From assembly GCA_001599835.1 (NCBI GenBank), contig BCIC01000003.1, positions 2,413,372 to 2,477,371 on the forward strand: 64,000 bases of DNA. Direction: 5' to 3'. Source of the DNA: Thermoascus crustaceus. Taxonomy: Eukaryota > Ascomycota > Eurotiomycetes > Eurotiales > Thermoascaceae. The notes under the pieces are model-generated. The model saw only the letters and a program-made list of their open reading frames with translations. It ran no database searches and had not been told where the DNA came from. The position numbers were made by a program, and so were the translations under genes. This document shows, piece by piece, positions 12,172 to 22,376 of the stretch; within the stretch, counting starts at the first letter, position 1; each line of letters starts with the position of its first letter.

Positions 12172-12762
12172 TCACTCCTCATCCAGATTCGCATAAAACC
12201 TACCCAACGGCCACGGGATATCGAAATCTCCAACCGCAACGAGTCTAAACCTCCTCCCTTCCGGCACGTCCTTCTGTCTATCCGCGCGGGGCGTAAAATC
12301 CGGCACCCACCTCCCTGGAACACCGAACTCCAACTTGTCCCAGGTCCGACTGGCCGCCAGCTCCTCCCACGGTCGTACCCACAGCTCCTCGACCTCGTCC
12401 GTCGGCAGCCTCCGCTGTCCGTGTTGCCAATGGGGCACCATCGTGAAGAAGAGGCTCAGGTTCCGCAGGTTTGGAAACGAGCGGTGCAAGATGCGGAATA
12501 TGGACCTGTAGGTCTGGCGCGGCAGATCGTCCATGTCGGGGATCCTTGCGTGTTTCGACATCCAGGAGACCTCGATGTCCATCGAGGTGATGAGGGCGAG
12601 ATGGCCCGGGGGTAGAACTTTAGAGAGACGGAATAGGCGGTTCAAGTCAGGCCCAGGAGCGAAGGTGTTGGTGCCGTATAAGATAGGCGTGGCTTCTTTG
12701 TATCTTTTTAGTGCTTTGAAGTCACAAGGGTTAGTCTGTGATCCCAGTAGGTATCTATACAT
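12172..12762 (-). CDS. DUF7730-like fungal protein, probably N-terminally truncated or mis-started
   Basis: The open frame encodes up to 196 residues that resemble the large lineage-expanded DUF7730 family of Pezizomycotina, whose function is unknown. Typical elements are the YRYLLG opening, a YKEATPILYGTNTF motif, a LITSMDIEVSW strand about 25 residues later, and a PNLRNLSLFF strand. In family members the YRYLLG and EATPILY blocks are normally separated by several tens of residues (conserved Cys/His and an RTCR-type stretch); here only about 19 residues lie between, and part of that stretch looks like an intron (GTATAG at about 12762, ACTAAC inside, AAAAG at about 12704). Thus the start is uncertain and the gene may be decayed. 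An upstream minus-strand ORF at 13103-12822 (MVPPPKKIAHLLKWL...) could be a first exon, but I could not find consistent joins. Confidence 0.5.
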   Translation of the reverse strand: MYRYLLGSQTNPCDFKALKRYKEATPILYGTNTFAPGPDLNRLFRLSKVLPPGHLALITSMDIEVSWMSKHARIPDMDDLPRQTYRSIFRILHRSFPNLRNLSLFFTMVPHWQHGQRRLPTDEVEELWVRPWEELAASRTWDKLEFGVPGRWVPDFTPRADRQKDVPEGRRFRLVAVGDFDIPWPLGRFYANLDEE

Positions 12763-13819
12763 TGATCGACTTGTGAATAGATACCTAGCAGTTACATTTT
12801 CTTACCCAATTCGGCCGGTCCTCAGCCAATTCGATCCCTCCAGCCTATGACCCTTCCCGGGTTTTCCCTTCTTCCTATTATTCTTATTCTCTGCATACAA
12901 GCTCCAGTGCAATTCCTCACGGAGTGCGGTCGTAGGGGCAGTGGCAGCTTCATGTAGTCGGTGCGCTTCCCGTTGAATTGGCATGTGGAGTCGTCAATAT
13001 CGATGGATTCAGGCTCCCATGGAAGCGCAGGTGAAGATTGTAGGCGACGTCTACGGCGGAGCCACTTGAGGAGATGTGCTATTTTCTTGGGGGGCGGAAC
13101 CATCGCCAGGTAAAGTTTTATCAGCTTTAGTTTGACGTAGATAAAGTGCTGATGAGAGTGATAAGATATAGAGAACGCTCTCTGGTCTTATTTATATCAG
13201 CACTTGGTGCAAAGAGGCGATAAGGTTATTTAAAGTAGCGCATGCACGTACACCCTAGCCCTGAATAGGCACTCTCGTACGGTGCCTTGTTTGTGGAGGC
13301 GATGATCAAAAGCGTACGGAGGTGCCTAAACGCTAGCTCAAGTCTATTCTGCAGGAGCTAACAAGGGCTGACTAGATAATGTGGCTAAGCAATCAAGACA
13401 GAACCATGAAAAAGCAATCTCAAGTGGCTGGGGCTGTATCATTGATCATTGGGTAAAGACGGCAGAAGAGAAGTATATAAACTGTACACAAAATTGTTAG
13501 GTCCAAGATCCAGTAAAAATCAATCCAACAGGCCGTTGCCATTAAATATAGAAAGTTTTGGCGTGTCTTGTTATGTATGAGATCGTAACAAGCATGTGAA
13601 CAATACGATAAACAAGTTAGATATCGGGGTTGTGGCGCCTAAAAGTTGACATCTGCAGTTGCTTTTTAGGACTCGTCCATTATTAGGCAACTCACCTAGT
13701 GGATTAGTCGTATGGGGAATTACTAGGTAGGATGTAGCAGGTAGTATACATGGTACGACCGTGTATCTATTACTGGCCAGATACCTCATCTTCATCGTCC
13801 CAGCTTGCGTTCGGTTATC
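12763..13819. other. Intergenic stretch with a possible orphan exon
   Basis: The part at 13103-12822 (minus) is open for 93 codons with an Arg-rich start and might belong to the DUF7730-like gene. The remainder, 13110-13819, is AT-rich and has no supportable gene. Confidence 0.35.
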
Positions 13820-15744
13820 TCAGATATCACTAGCCAAGAAGCCCAACCAGGCCCCCATACGTAACCACGCCCGTCGCTGCGCCTTCCTGTCTCCTTTCGA
13901 CCTCGCTTCTTCAAAAATACGGCTGATCCACTGATCCTCCGTCCCAGCCCCGCCCTTCAACTGCAGGTCCCGCCGGCGGCACCATTCGCGGATCGGACGC
14001 GAACTCCATAGATAGCCGTTGTCAGGCAGCGGGAACTGCAGGTCCGACAATGACAACGGTGAATAATCTTCTTCTTCGTCAATGAGACTTGAAAAGAGTA
14101 CGCTCACTTTAAACAGGGCCAGAGCGAAGCGTTTTGCCTCCTCGATATGCGTCCAGGAGTAGATGATAGGATCGTCGGGACGGCACTGTGCGAGCATGGC
14201 CGGATAGAAGAACAGGCCTTTGGCACGACAGGTCTCGATGAGGGACGTCAGGATGGGACGGATGCGGTTAAGTACTTCGTCACAGTCGTTGTCCTTGGAA
14301 CCACTGCAGCCTACCATGGCGAAGATGGTGTAAAGGAGGATAGACTGGTATGTTGCCATTGGCCATCTGGCATTATCACGGCCGTTTTGGGCCTTTGATA
14401 TATCCCATACTGCCTATTATCATGTTAGAGCCGAAAACGGAAGATATATAAGGAAAGAATCCTTGGATAGGTTATCTCTAGGTAGTAGGTAGGTACTTAC
14501 GATCTGCTCCTTCAGCAGGACATGCAACCTTGCGTGTATCTTCCACGCCAGACGCCGCGCTCTAGCTTCCCCAGTGACCCATAGACCAATCATCACAACC
14601 GCAAGGACGAGGACAGGAGGGTCATGTTTATGTCGAAAGGACTGTTCATGCAGAAATGGCCACTGCGGGTGGAAATGCGCAAAGTACAAGCTAGCGTAGT
14701 ACTCGGTATCGATAGGTTGCATGGCATCATCGTCGTCTAAATGGACCTGATTCTTGAGATAATTTCGAGATGGAGAACCCTCTGTCTGTGGATGTGTTGG
14801 AGTCTCCAATGCCAGATGCATGCCTTCTCGACGAAGGCGTTCCTCATGTTGCAGGAGTTTCTCTTTGATTTTAGGACAGTCGCTGAAGGCGACGGGTGCA
14901 ACAGTTGTGCTGCCCATTGCGCCATCCGAGGCATCTACTGACAACGCATTTTCCCCATCTTCTCTCCCTTGAGTGAAGTCCACTATCGGAGAATAAGAGG
15001 AATTCAGCCGTCGTCGTTTACTACTATGAGAGTCACCCTCCGTGGAGGCGTTCTCATCTCTTTCGTATTTCTGCTGGCCGCTACTCTGTCCTTCTCGTCC
15101 AAAAGAACAAGAAATGCCTTTCTTGAGGCATGCGCCACAGGGGAAATTCCCATCACATCTCGTCTTTTGGGTGCGGCAGCGATTGCAGGCCTTGGATACC
15201 CGAACACTGGGCTCGTTGTCTTTACCGTGTACCTTTTTATGTCGTCGCAAAGTATCGCTTCATAGTGTTAGTCTAGTGCATAAAAATTAAATACAAGCCA
15301 AAGAATAGACGCTTGCCAATGGGTAAGGATAATACTGTTGACAACGAGTTCCTTACTAGAGTATGAGACGCCAAAGAGATAGGAACAAACCAATATTGTA
15401 AAATGTAGATGAAGATGAAGAAAAAAATACTAGACAATAAGAAGAAAAATGCTAGGTATGAAAGTCTATCATTGCAACTTCAACCCAGGATATCGGGCAT
15501 GGGTAGAACAATTGATCCCATGCTCCTTCTCAAGCCAATACAACGAACCCAGCAAATCCATCCAGACTCACCTCCGGTCAAACACACTCCCACACTCATC
15601 ACACTTCAACACTCGATCCTGGGAATGTCGAACGGCATGCCGTGTCAAATGCTCCTTGCGGCGATAAGTCGCCGTGCATCCAGGATGCTGGCATTTGAAC
15701 GGCCGATAGTGGGCGTCACCCGGGGGTTCTGAAGATGGCACCAT
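13820..15744 (-). CDS. Fungal transcription factor with two C2H2 fingers and a Zn(II)2Cys6 cluster
   Basis: Three exons (15744-15572, 15257-14501, 14413-13820) join to 507 residues. The N-terminus has two C2H2 zinc fingers (Cys18, Cys23, His36, His40; Cys48, Cys51, His64, His68), the second being split by intron 1. It is followed at once by a Zn(II)2Cys6 binuclear cluster (Cys82, 85, 92, 98, 101, 108) and a basic KRRR stretch. Residues from about 240 on, with a FAHFHPQWPFLHEQSF block, match the fungal-specific transcription factor middle region. The product should be a nuclear, sequence-specific DNA-binding regulator; the target genes cannot be read from sequence. Intron 1 is unusually long (314 nt). 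The protein is short for the class, which often has 700-900 residues, so the C-terminal activation part may be reduced. The frame downstream is closed by a clear TAA. Confidence 0.85.
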
Positions 15745-16458
15745 TGGCAATTTTTATTATTCCCGGTTATCTCAGTAAGAAGACATATGCGCATAAAAAA
15801 TTTTTTTTATTTCTCATTCAGTTGTACGTACGGTGGTGTTGCGCGGAGTGGATAGGAAATGGCAGACGCGAGCCGGGTGGGATGATCCGAGTGGGAGGAC
15901 GAGTGCTAGCGGCGGACCCAGATTGAACCACAACTGTTCCTCTCGTTGCTACTAACGTCGAGCAAATAGATCTTTTTTAGATCCCTCCCGAGGTCATAAC
16001 TTCGTCGCAACCCAATTCTGATTTACTGCGATTTACACTCTGCACCCGTCATGATATTTCCATCTCAGTCAAGTTGGGGCGGAAAGCATCTTGCCAAATG
16101 TAGTAGCCCTGTACTCCACAGAAATTTTTGAATTGTACATGCAGACCAAATATCCCCGGTCTGGCTTTCTGCAAGTAAGATCTCGTTGTCTGCAAGTGAT
16201 GCAAGTCTGATTAGACAAATAAACGCCCCGAAAACGTCCAGCAGTGGTTATCTTGACCTGCTTAATCAGAGGGGAGATCTCATTGCTTAGCGTTTGACCT
16301 TGTTCCGCCAAGAACCGACCCGATAGTGGCGACCTTGATTAACCGTCACCAACCACTCCAAACCCAACCATCAACTGCAGGGCTCCGCGCGGAGTACTAC
16401 TACTTTTAATAGACCATTTATCTCAAATCACATTCCAGATCGTACTCTCCAGACGAAA
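15745..16458. promoter_or_regulatory. Divergent region between the zinc-finger regulator and the SelT-like gene
   Basis: About 710 nt lie between the two divergent starts, enough for both promoters. It is AT-rich beside the regulator. No gene or defined binding site can be supported. Confidence 0.4.
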
Positions 16459-17687
16459 ATGACCGAACCAATGCCCCCGATTGAGCAGCAGACGCCGACG
16501 GAGCGGAAGCAGCAGGTGGCCGAGGGCAGCGCGGGCGCGGGCCTCACGACGGCGCAGGTGTTTCTGCCGCGGGTCACCATCAGGTACTGCACGCAGTGCA
16601 AGTGGATGTTGAGGGCGGCGTATGTACGTACCTTTTTCTCTTTCATCACTCTTCTTCTATCAATTTATTCTTTTTATGATTGAATTTTCTTTTTTCTGGT
16701 GGAGTTTTGTCGCAGTTGAACCTTTGCGGTATTTGTTTTGCACCTTATCTACTTCCATCCAATCTGGGTTCTATTCCAGGATGATTCTGGTAATCTTTCT
16801 GCTTCATTCTAACTCATCATGTGTGTTTTTATTTTTTAAAAAAAAATCCTTTTTTACATTATATACCCCGGATTTATTTTCCAATTACCTTCCAGGCATT
16901 ACCTACCTATTCAGCACTCAGATCCCATCGTTCCATATCAATCCTATCCATCCATCCATCCAAGAACTGACCCTCCCCCCCAATCCCAACTTTTAATCGA
17001 AGAAAAGGAAAAAAGAATATATATATATATATATGTATATATGTAATGACAAACTGACAACGACAAATGCAGTTCGCCCAAGAACTCCTCTCCACATTCT
17101 CCACCTCCCTAGGCGAAGTCGCCCTGATCCCGACAACGGGGGGCATCTTCACCGTCACCATCCTCCACGCTTCCCCGCACGACTTCTCCACGCGTGAAAC
17201 CCTCCTCTGGGATCGCAAGTCTATGGGTGGGTTTCCTGGTAAGTCATCCACATCCTCTCCCCTCATCTCCACCTTCTTTCTCCTCCCCTCCTCCGGAGAA
17301 AACTAACCACGATGCCTGTTGGTGATGATAGAGGTAAAACAACTCAAATCCCTCGTCCGGAACATCGTCGACCCGGGCCGCGATCTTGGCCACGTAGACC
17401 GCGCGCTGGGTCGGGAGAACAAGGCCAGCGCGGAGGTGGCGCCCGCTGCGGCGGTAAACGTCTCGAGCCCCGAGAACACCGGCGGTGGTCGTGCCGGTGC
17501 GGCGCGGCCGTCGGAGACGGTGGCGGTGGATGTAGATACGACGCCCGGGATGGGAACGTCGAGTTCGGTGACGGCGGCGTCGGGGGCTGCGGGGCAGGCA
17601 CAGCAACAGGGACAGGAGCAGCAGCAAGAGGGACAGAGACAAGGACAAGAGCAGGGACAGGGACAGGTGTGTGAGGATTGTCAGTAG
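16459..17687 (+). CDS. SelT/SelW/SelH (Rdx)-family thioredoxin-like protein, Cys form
   Basis: Three exons (16459-16623, 17073-17238, 17332-17687) join to 228 residues. Residues about 38-140 form the Rdx domain: the strand PRVTIRYCTQC carries the CxxC redox pair (Cys44, Cys47; the selenoprotein versions have Sec in the second position), followed by the helix FAQELLSTF, the strand GEVALIPTTGGIFTV and the GFPEVKQLK motif that closes the fold. The family are small thiol-disulfide proteins; the exact substrate is unknown in fungi. The C-terminal 80 residues are low complexity, Ala/Ser then Gln/Gly-rich, and end in a second CxxC (CEDCQ). Intron 1 (449 nt) is very long for this genome and contains a (TA)n run at about 17017-17040; intron 2 has an ACTAACC branch site. 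The start is the only ATG in frame with the domain. Confidence 0.85.
17017..17042. repeat. (TA)n microsatellite in intron 1 of the SelT-like gene
   Basis: A run of about twelve TA units lies inside the first intron, some 30 nt before the 3' splice site at 17071-17072. It may vary in length between strains. Confidence 0.8.
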
Positions 17688-18936
17688 AGGTATCTGTTAT
17701 TGCTGCTAGTAGTAAGTTAATTGTGTTCTGACATACTGGATACTTTACCATTCTCTTCTTGTAGTCTATCCATAATTGAGGTTTGATAAGCCTGACGGAC
17801 TACTACAAAGGACTTACGTATACAACTACAAGAGTAAGCACGCAGATGAAGTTGGTATCAGAACAAATGACTTATATATAGGTGTCTGAGTGGGTGTGTA
17901 CCTTGAAAACTCAGGTACCTAGGTAGGTGCGCGCACGATGCGACTCTACCAATAAAGGAAATGGTATGTAAAGGATAGAAATAGAGTGGAAATGCTGGAA
18001 TTGAAAAATATTTCGTCGAAAGAAAAATGTCAAGCAGAATATGATAGAAAATCAACAAATGCATAGGGAGCTCCCAAGGGCCGCCCAACGAGGCCGAAAG
18101 ACAAAGAGATTTTTAAAAAGGAAGTATTTTGGATCACAGAAATCAAGGAAACAGAGAAGGAATGAAGAAGCTTTTGTACAGCCCAGACGTGACATGATGA
18201 CATGCAATGCCCCATAATCGCAACGCCTTAAGACCCCAATCCCAAGTCTGGTATCAATCAAAGCGAAATCATAAAAAGCCGACCACAAGCCAAAGAAGAA
18301 AAAATATTGCAGAGGAGAGTACGAAGGAATAAAAAATAAATAGAATAAAAATGCAAACAAAATTCCGGCGTAGGCCATAGCCTCAAGGCAACCGGGACAC
18401 GCATACGGTGATGTACGGAAGACACATCGTCACACAATTTTCTGTGCTCATCGAAGTTTGGATTCGACCTCGCGTCATCCAAACTCACCAGATGCGCATG
18501 GATGCCTAGAGATCAACGGAGCCATCCCGAATAAGCACAAGGATACCGTCCTGTCAATCGTCCCGCTTCAGAGCCCATGTCGACATGCCAGCCAACAAAG
18601 CACTGTCATCCTTGTCGTCGCCATCAAGGAAGAAAGCAAACACAAAGTGGACTGGAGCATATGGGAACCTTGGATACGAAAACCCACTTGGGAAGCTGAT
18701 CCCCGCGCATCTTGCCAAGAACAAGACCATTCAAACCTGGAAATGAAAACCCTGGAACCGATACCTTGACCATCATGAGATCATGCACCCATTTCGTGAA
18801 CAGAACGTCGTCACCGAGAGCGTTTCATCAACCCGTCATTTCGCCATCCGTTTTCCCGACCGGAACACCGACCATGGCAAGTCCAAAGAAAGAACACCAT
18901 GCAAATCATGAAGGAGATTTTCGATGGAAGATTTTG
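17688..18936. other. Convergent 3' flanks of the SelT-like and phosphodiesterase genes
   Basis: The two genes end tail to tail about 1.25 kb apart. The stretch has A-rich runs on the plus strand (for example 18003-18130 and 18290-18360), as expected of 3' UTRs. Short open frames on both strands have no family features. A TACCTAGGTAGGT word lies at 17915-17928. Confidence 0.45.
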
Positions 18937-21900
18937 TCAACTTTCACCGCTGATCTCCTCGTGGTGCGGATGCCTGCGTCTCCAAAACGCCAGACGCAGT
19001 CGACTCCTCCGCCTCGGGACGGTGCGCGGCGCAGGCTCACCAGTGCCCAAATGCTCTCCGTGACCAGTGCTCCCAGTCTTCATAGTGGAAGTTGTAGGAC
19101 TGGAGACATCGTTGCCAACGACAGTTGTCCTTATACGATCTTTGAGGCAGTCCCGAATGCGATGTGGAGAGTACTGGTGATGATGGTTGTTATGACACGA
19201 GCCGCGATAATGGTCGCCATTGCGTTCTCGGCTGATAAACGCGCACATACCAGCTGAGTTGGGCCGGGAAGCCGGAAGGGAAGTCGGCAGGCTGGTTGGA
19301 GAAAGAATGTTGGCTTCCGATTGGCGTCTGGGTGGTAGTTCACCTTTGCGAAATAGCCGGGTAGAAATATCATCTTTGTCCTCAGCACTGAGGAAACTGG
19401 AAGCATTTGTGGCTGGCGATATGGGCGTCATGACAGGGTTCGAGTAGGTGCTGCCACTCTGCGTCCTGGTGCCCCTGCTGTTCCTATGGGAAGTGGAGGG
19501 TACGGATGCAAGGCCAGAGTGACGACTGTGACCATGATGTCCGTGACGCGAACTGCACGGGCGTTCTGGTGGCGTCTCTGTGAGGATCGGCACGACCTGA
19601 GTGTCCTGTCCACTTCGGGAAGAATCTGTAAAAGGGGTGGTTGCAAAGACAGGGGAGTCATGTGGAGAACGACTCGTGCCATCAGTACCGGTGATCTCGG
19701 TCGATTCGTTAGAACCATTCCGTTCTCGGGATTTTGGCACCGCAGTGACTCCAAGACCGGCGCCCGAAGATCTGCGAGAGGACGTCTCGGTGATCAGGGC
19801 AGTATTTAGGACCTCGAGTGAAGGCGTGGTCCCGGTTAAGTGCCCTTGACCCACAGAGCCGCCGTTTTGGGCAATCCGGGAAATCGACTCGAGGGACGAG
19901 CGAGGCGACATGTATAAAGTCGGTCTGTCTTCGCCCGCCATGGGGCTGCTGGTCGTTGCATCGTCCTGTCGAACTGATGAATCACGACGACCATCGATCT
20001 GGGACGGCTCAACTGGACTGCTGGAGCGCGGGGAGTATGGAAGATCATTGAAAATTCCGGGATGCAATGAGTCCTTCCTCTTCTGCTCATCAGCGAGCCG
20101 CTGCCAAACGGACTGATTGAACTTTATCTGCCTGACGGTGTATATCATTTGCGGCAAGAGGTCGCTGACGCCCTCGAAAAGGGGAAGTGCGAAGATGGAC
20201 ATGAAGCCGATCTGGCCAGTGGCGAGCTTGAGGACGTTTCCAAGTTCCGGAGGGCCTCCGAACAAGGCGGTTTCCATTCCTACTTCCTTCTCCATCTCGC
20301 CTTGGTTGGCGAACTCCTCCTGGAGTATGTTTGTCCACTTCTCCGCAATCTGCCACGGCCGAGCCTAGTAAGACCATCTTGTTAGACGACAACTCCTTGT
20401 GGTACAGTTGAAAAGAACAGGTGCTCACCACATTGCTGATATCAGCGCACTTGATGAGTAACCCACAAAGGAGCGTTTTGTATAGCTCCTTGTCCTGCGG
20501 CTTCCAGTCATCCACTTCTCCATTTGCATGGTATTTCTCTTGAAGGTCCCCCAGGCTTTCCATGAACTTGTGATGGACTCCCATGTCGGTTGCCAGGATG
20601 GAACTGATCAGCAACTTCCGCAGGCGCTTGTCTTCGAACGCCGAAGACCAGTGGCGACGCAAAATCTGAGAAAACGCTGCACAGTGGAAGGCTTCCAACA
20701 CAGAGTTGTCATTGTACAGCTGAGCCAGTGGTGCATTGAGTTTGACAAGGAAGACATTGTTAACGCCAGGATGGCCGACGTCGTGGCCAATCGCTGCGAT
20801 CAGGAGAGTGAGAGCGTCGAACGGAGTTAGCAGAGATGCGATTGGAGGTTTGGTGACAGGTTTCGTGTAGCTAGAGTAAGGTGGCAAGACCCCGATATGC
20901 AACAGGAAGCAGAAAATGGACTGCAAAACATCAACGGCATGACGAAAATTATGGTAGAGCACGAACGAATTGTACGCAGCGCGACTAGCCAACATGAAAG
21001 TACGCAACTCCCCTACAAGCTACATGTCAGCCTGCCCAGCAAGGGCCCCTAGATCTCAGAGACAAGGAATCGGCGAATAACATACCTGGACTTATCCGCC
21101 AAGGCTCCAGCTCTGGCATACTTAGCGCGTGTCCGAGCATGAGGCAGGCACCATACACGAGCTCGTCGTCGGAGAATTCATGGGCTGAAAAGCACCAGTT
21201 CCCGATCTCACGTTCCACCAGGGGCCTACGTTCCTCGAGAATGTACAAGCCGCTGCCCAAGACAGTCAGCAAGCGCATCAGGCACGTACCAATCACGCGA
21301 TCACTTACCGATCCTGAAAGTCATCGATAACGTCTTCAGGATTGCAGATCCCTTTCATCAATTTAGACACCCTGAACGGATGGTTAGCGCGAATACGGCT
21401 ACAGCAAATATTCACAGTCTCCATCCGTATGGAAGACTGTGTGAGGCGCATCGAAATGCTTACATTGCTTCTCTCAAATACGCGTAGGGTTTGTCGTCAT
21501 GCACGCCGACCCATGACTGCTTTCGCAGCTTTCGACTCGCCAGAAAGCCAGAGAGCTCCTTTTGAGCAGCTCTGCGGGTACGATAGGCATGAACCATCAG
21601 TCCATGTACTCTTGCTTTCTCCAAAGGAGACGTCAAGACATCAACAGCTCCCGCGTCCAAGCAGCGAGCGATCTGTTTTGGCTCTGAGAGCACCACATCA
21701 CCACCCTGCTGCTCCGCTGGAAGGTTGGCGGGCTCTCCAGGCGAAGCAAACGGTCTCAGGATTAGAGGGAGCTGGGCACTGCCGTCCCGCGGACCACTGG
21801 TGTCGGACTCCGGGGAACGCAAAATGGCAACTGGGACTATAAGTTTGGGCCCATCTTGCACCTGGATATCTGAAGACACCTGTGAGAGCAGCTGCAGGCC

Positions 21901-22376
21901 GTACGATTCTTCCGACTCCGATGAGAACGTCAATGCACGCCGAGGTGCAAGCGGCGAAGGCGGAGCGACGTCAAACTCGCTCCCAGAGACACGGCTTGTT
22001 CGACGACGATCTTCGGAGAACCCAACGTCGAAAAAGGCGAATATCGGGTTGCAGTCACTACCGGATTGCTCGTTCAATTCCGCCAGTTTACCAGCAAATG
22101 ACTTTGCCGTGTGACAAAGGTAGACTGCGGGTAGCCGTCGTCAGCAAAGGTTCGAATGTGCAGTGAGTTGGATGTAAATGGTGCGTGGTACGTACTCGAA
22201 TTGCAGACTTCCAGGAGAAGCTCCACGTTCCCTAGCAGCGTCTCTGGCTCATCTGCAAGGATAAAAGAACCGGCAGTCGACACTGCCGAAGTGTCAGACG
22301 AGTTCCTCCGAACCCATCTCTCGGATTTGACTCGGTCGTCAATGTATACGGCACAGCACTCGGCTCGGTCCATCAT
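18937..22376 (-). CDS. pdeB: High-affinity class I 3',5'-cyclic-nucleotide phosphodiesterase
   Basis: Six exons (22376-22196, 22124-21464, 21371-21309, 21252-21086, 21012-20429, 20364-18937) join to 1027 residues. The enzyme hydrolyses cAMP to 5'-AMP and so limits PKA signalling. The catalytic PDEase domain (about 300-620) has the HNFRHAVDV motif (general acid His378, metal-binding His382), the metal motif GHDVGHPGVNN, the CADISNV segment with the third-metal Asp, and the downstream ARPWQIAEKW and LPLFEGVSDLLPQM glutamine-pocket region. The N-terminal 240 residues read as a degenerate response-regulator receiver: YIDD at 11-14, FFDVG with Asp93, and GAVDVLTSPL with Ser226 where the conserved Lys should be. 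Residues about 640-1027 are a Ser/Thr-rich, probably disordered tail. The start is at a double ATG (22376 or 22373). The symbol follows Aspergillus usage for the high-affinity enzyme. Confidence 0.92.
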
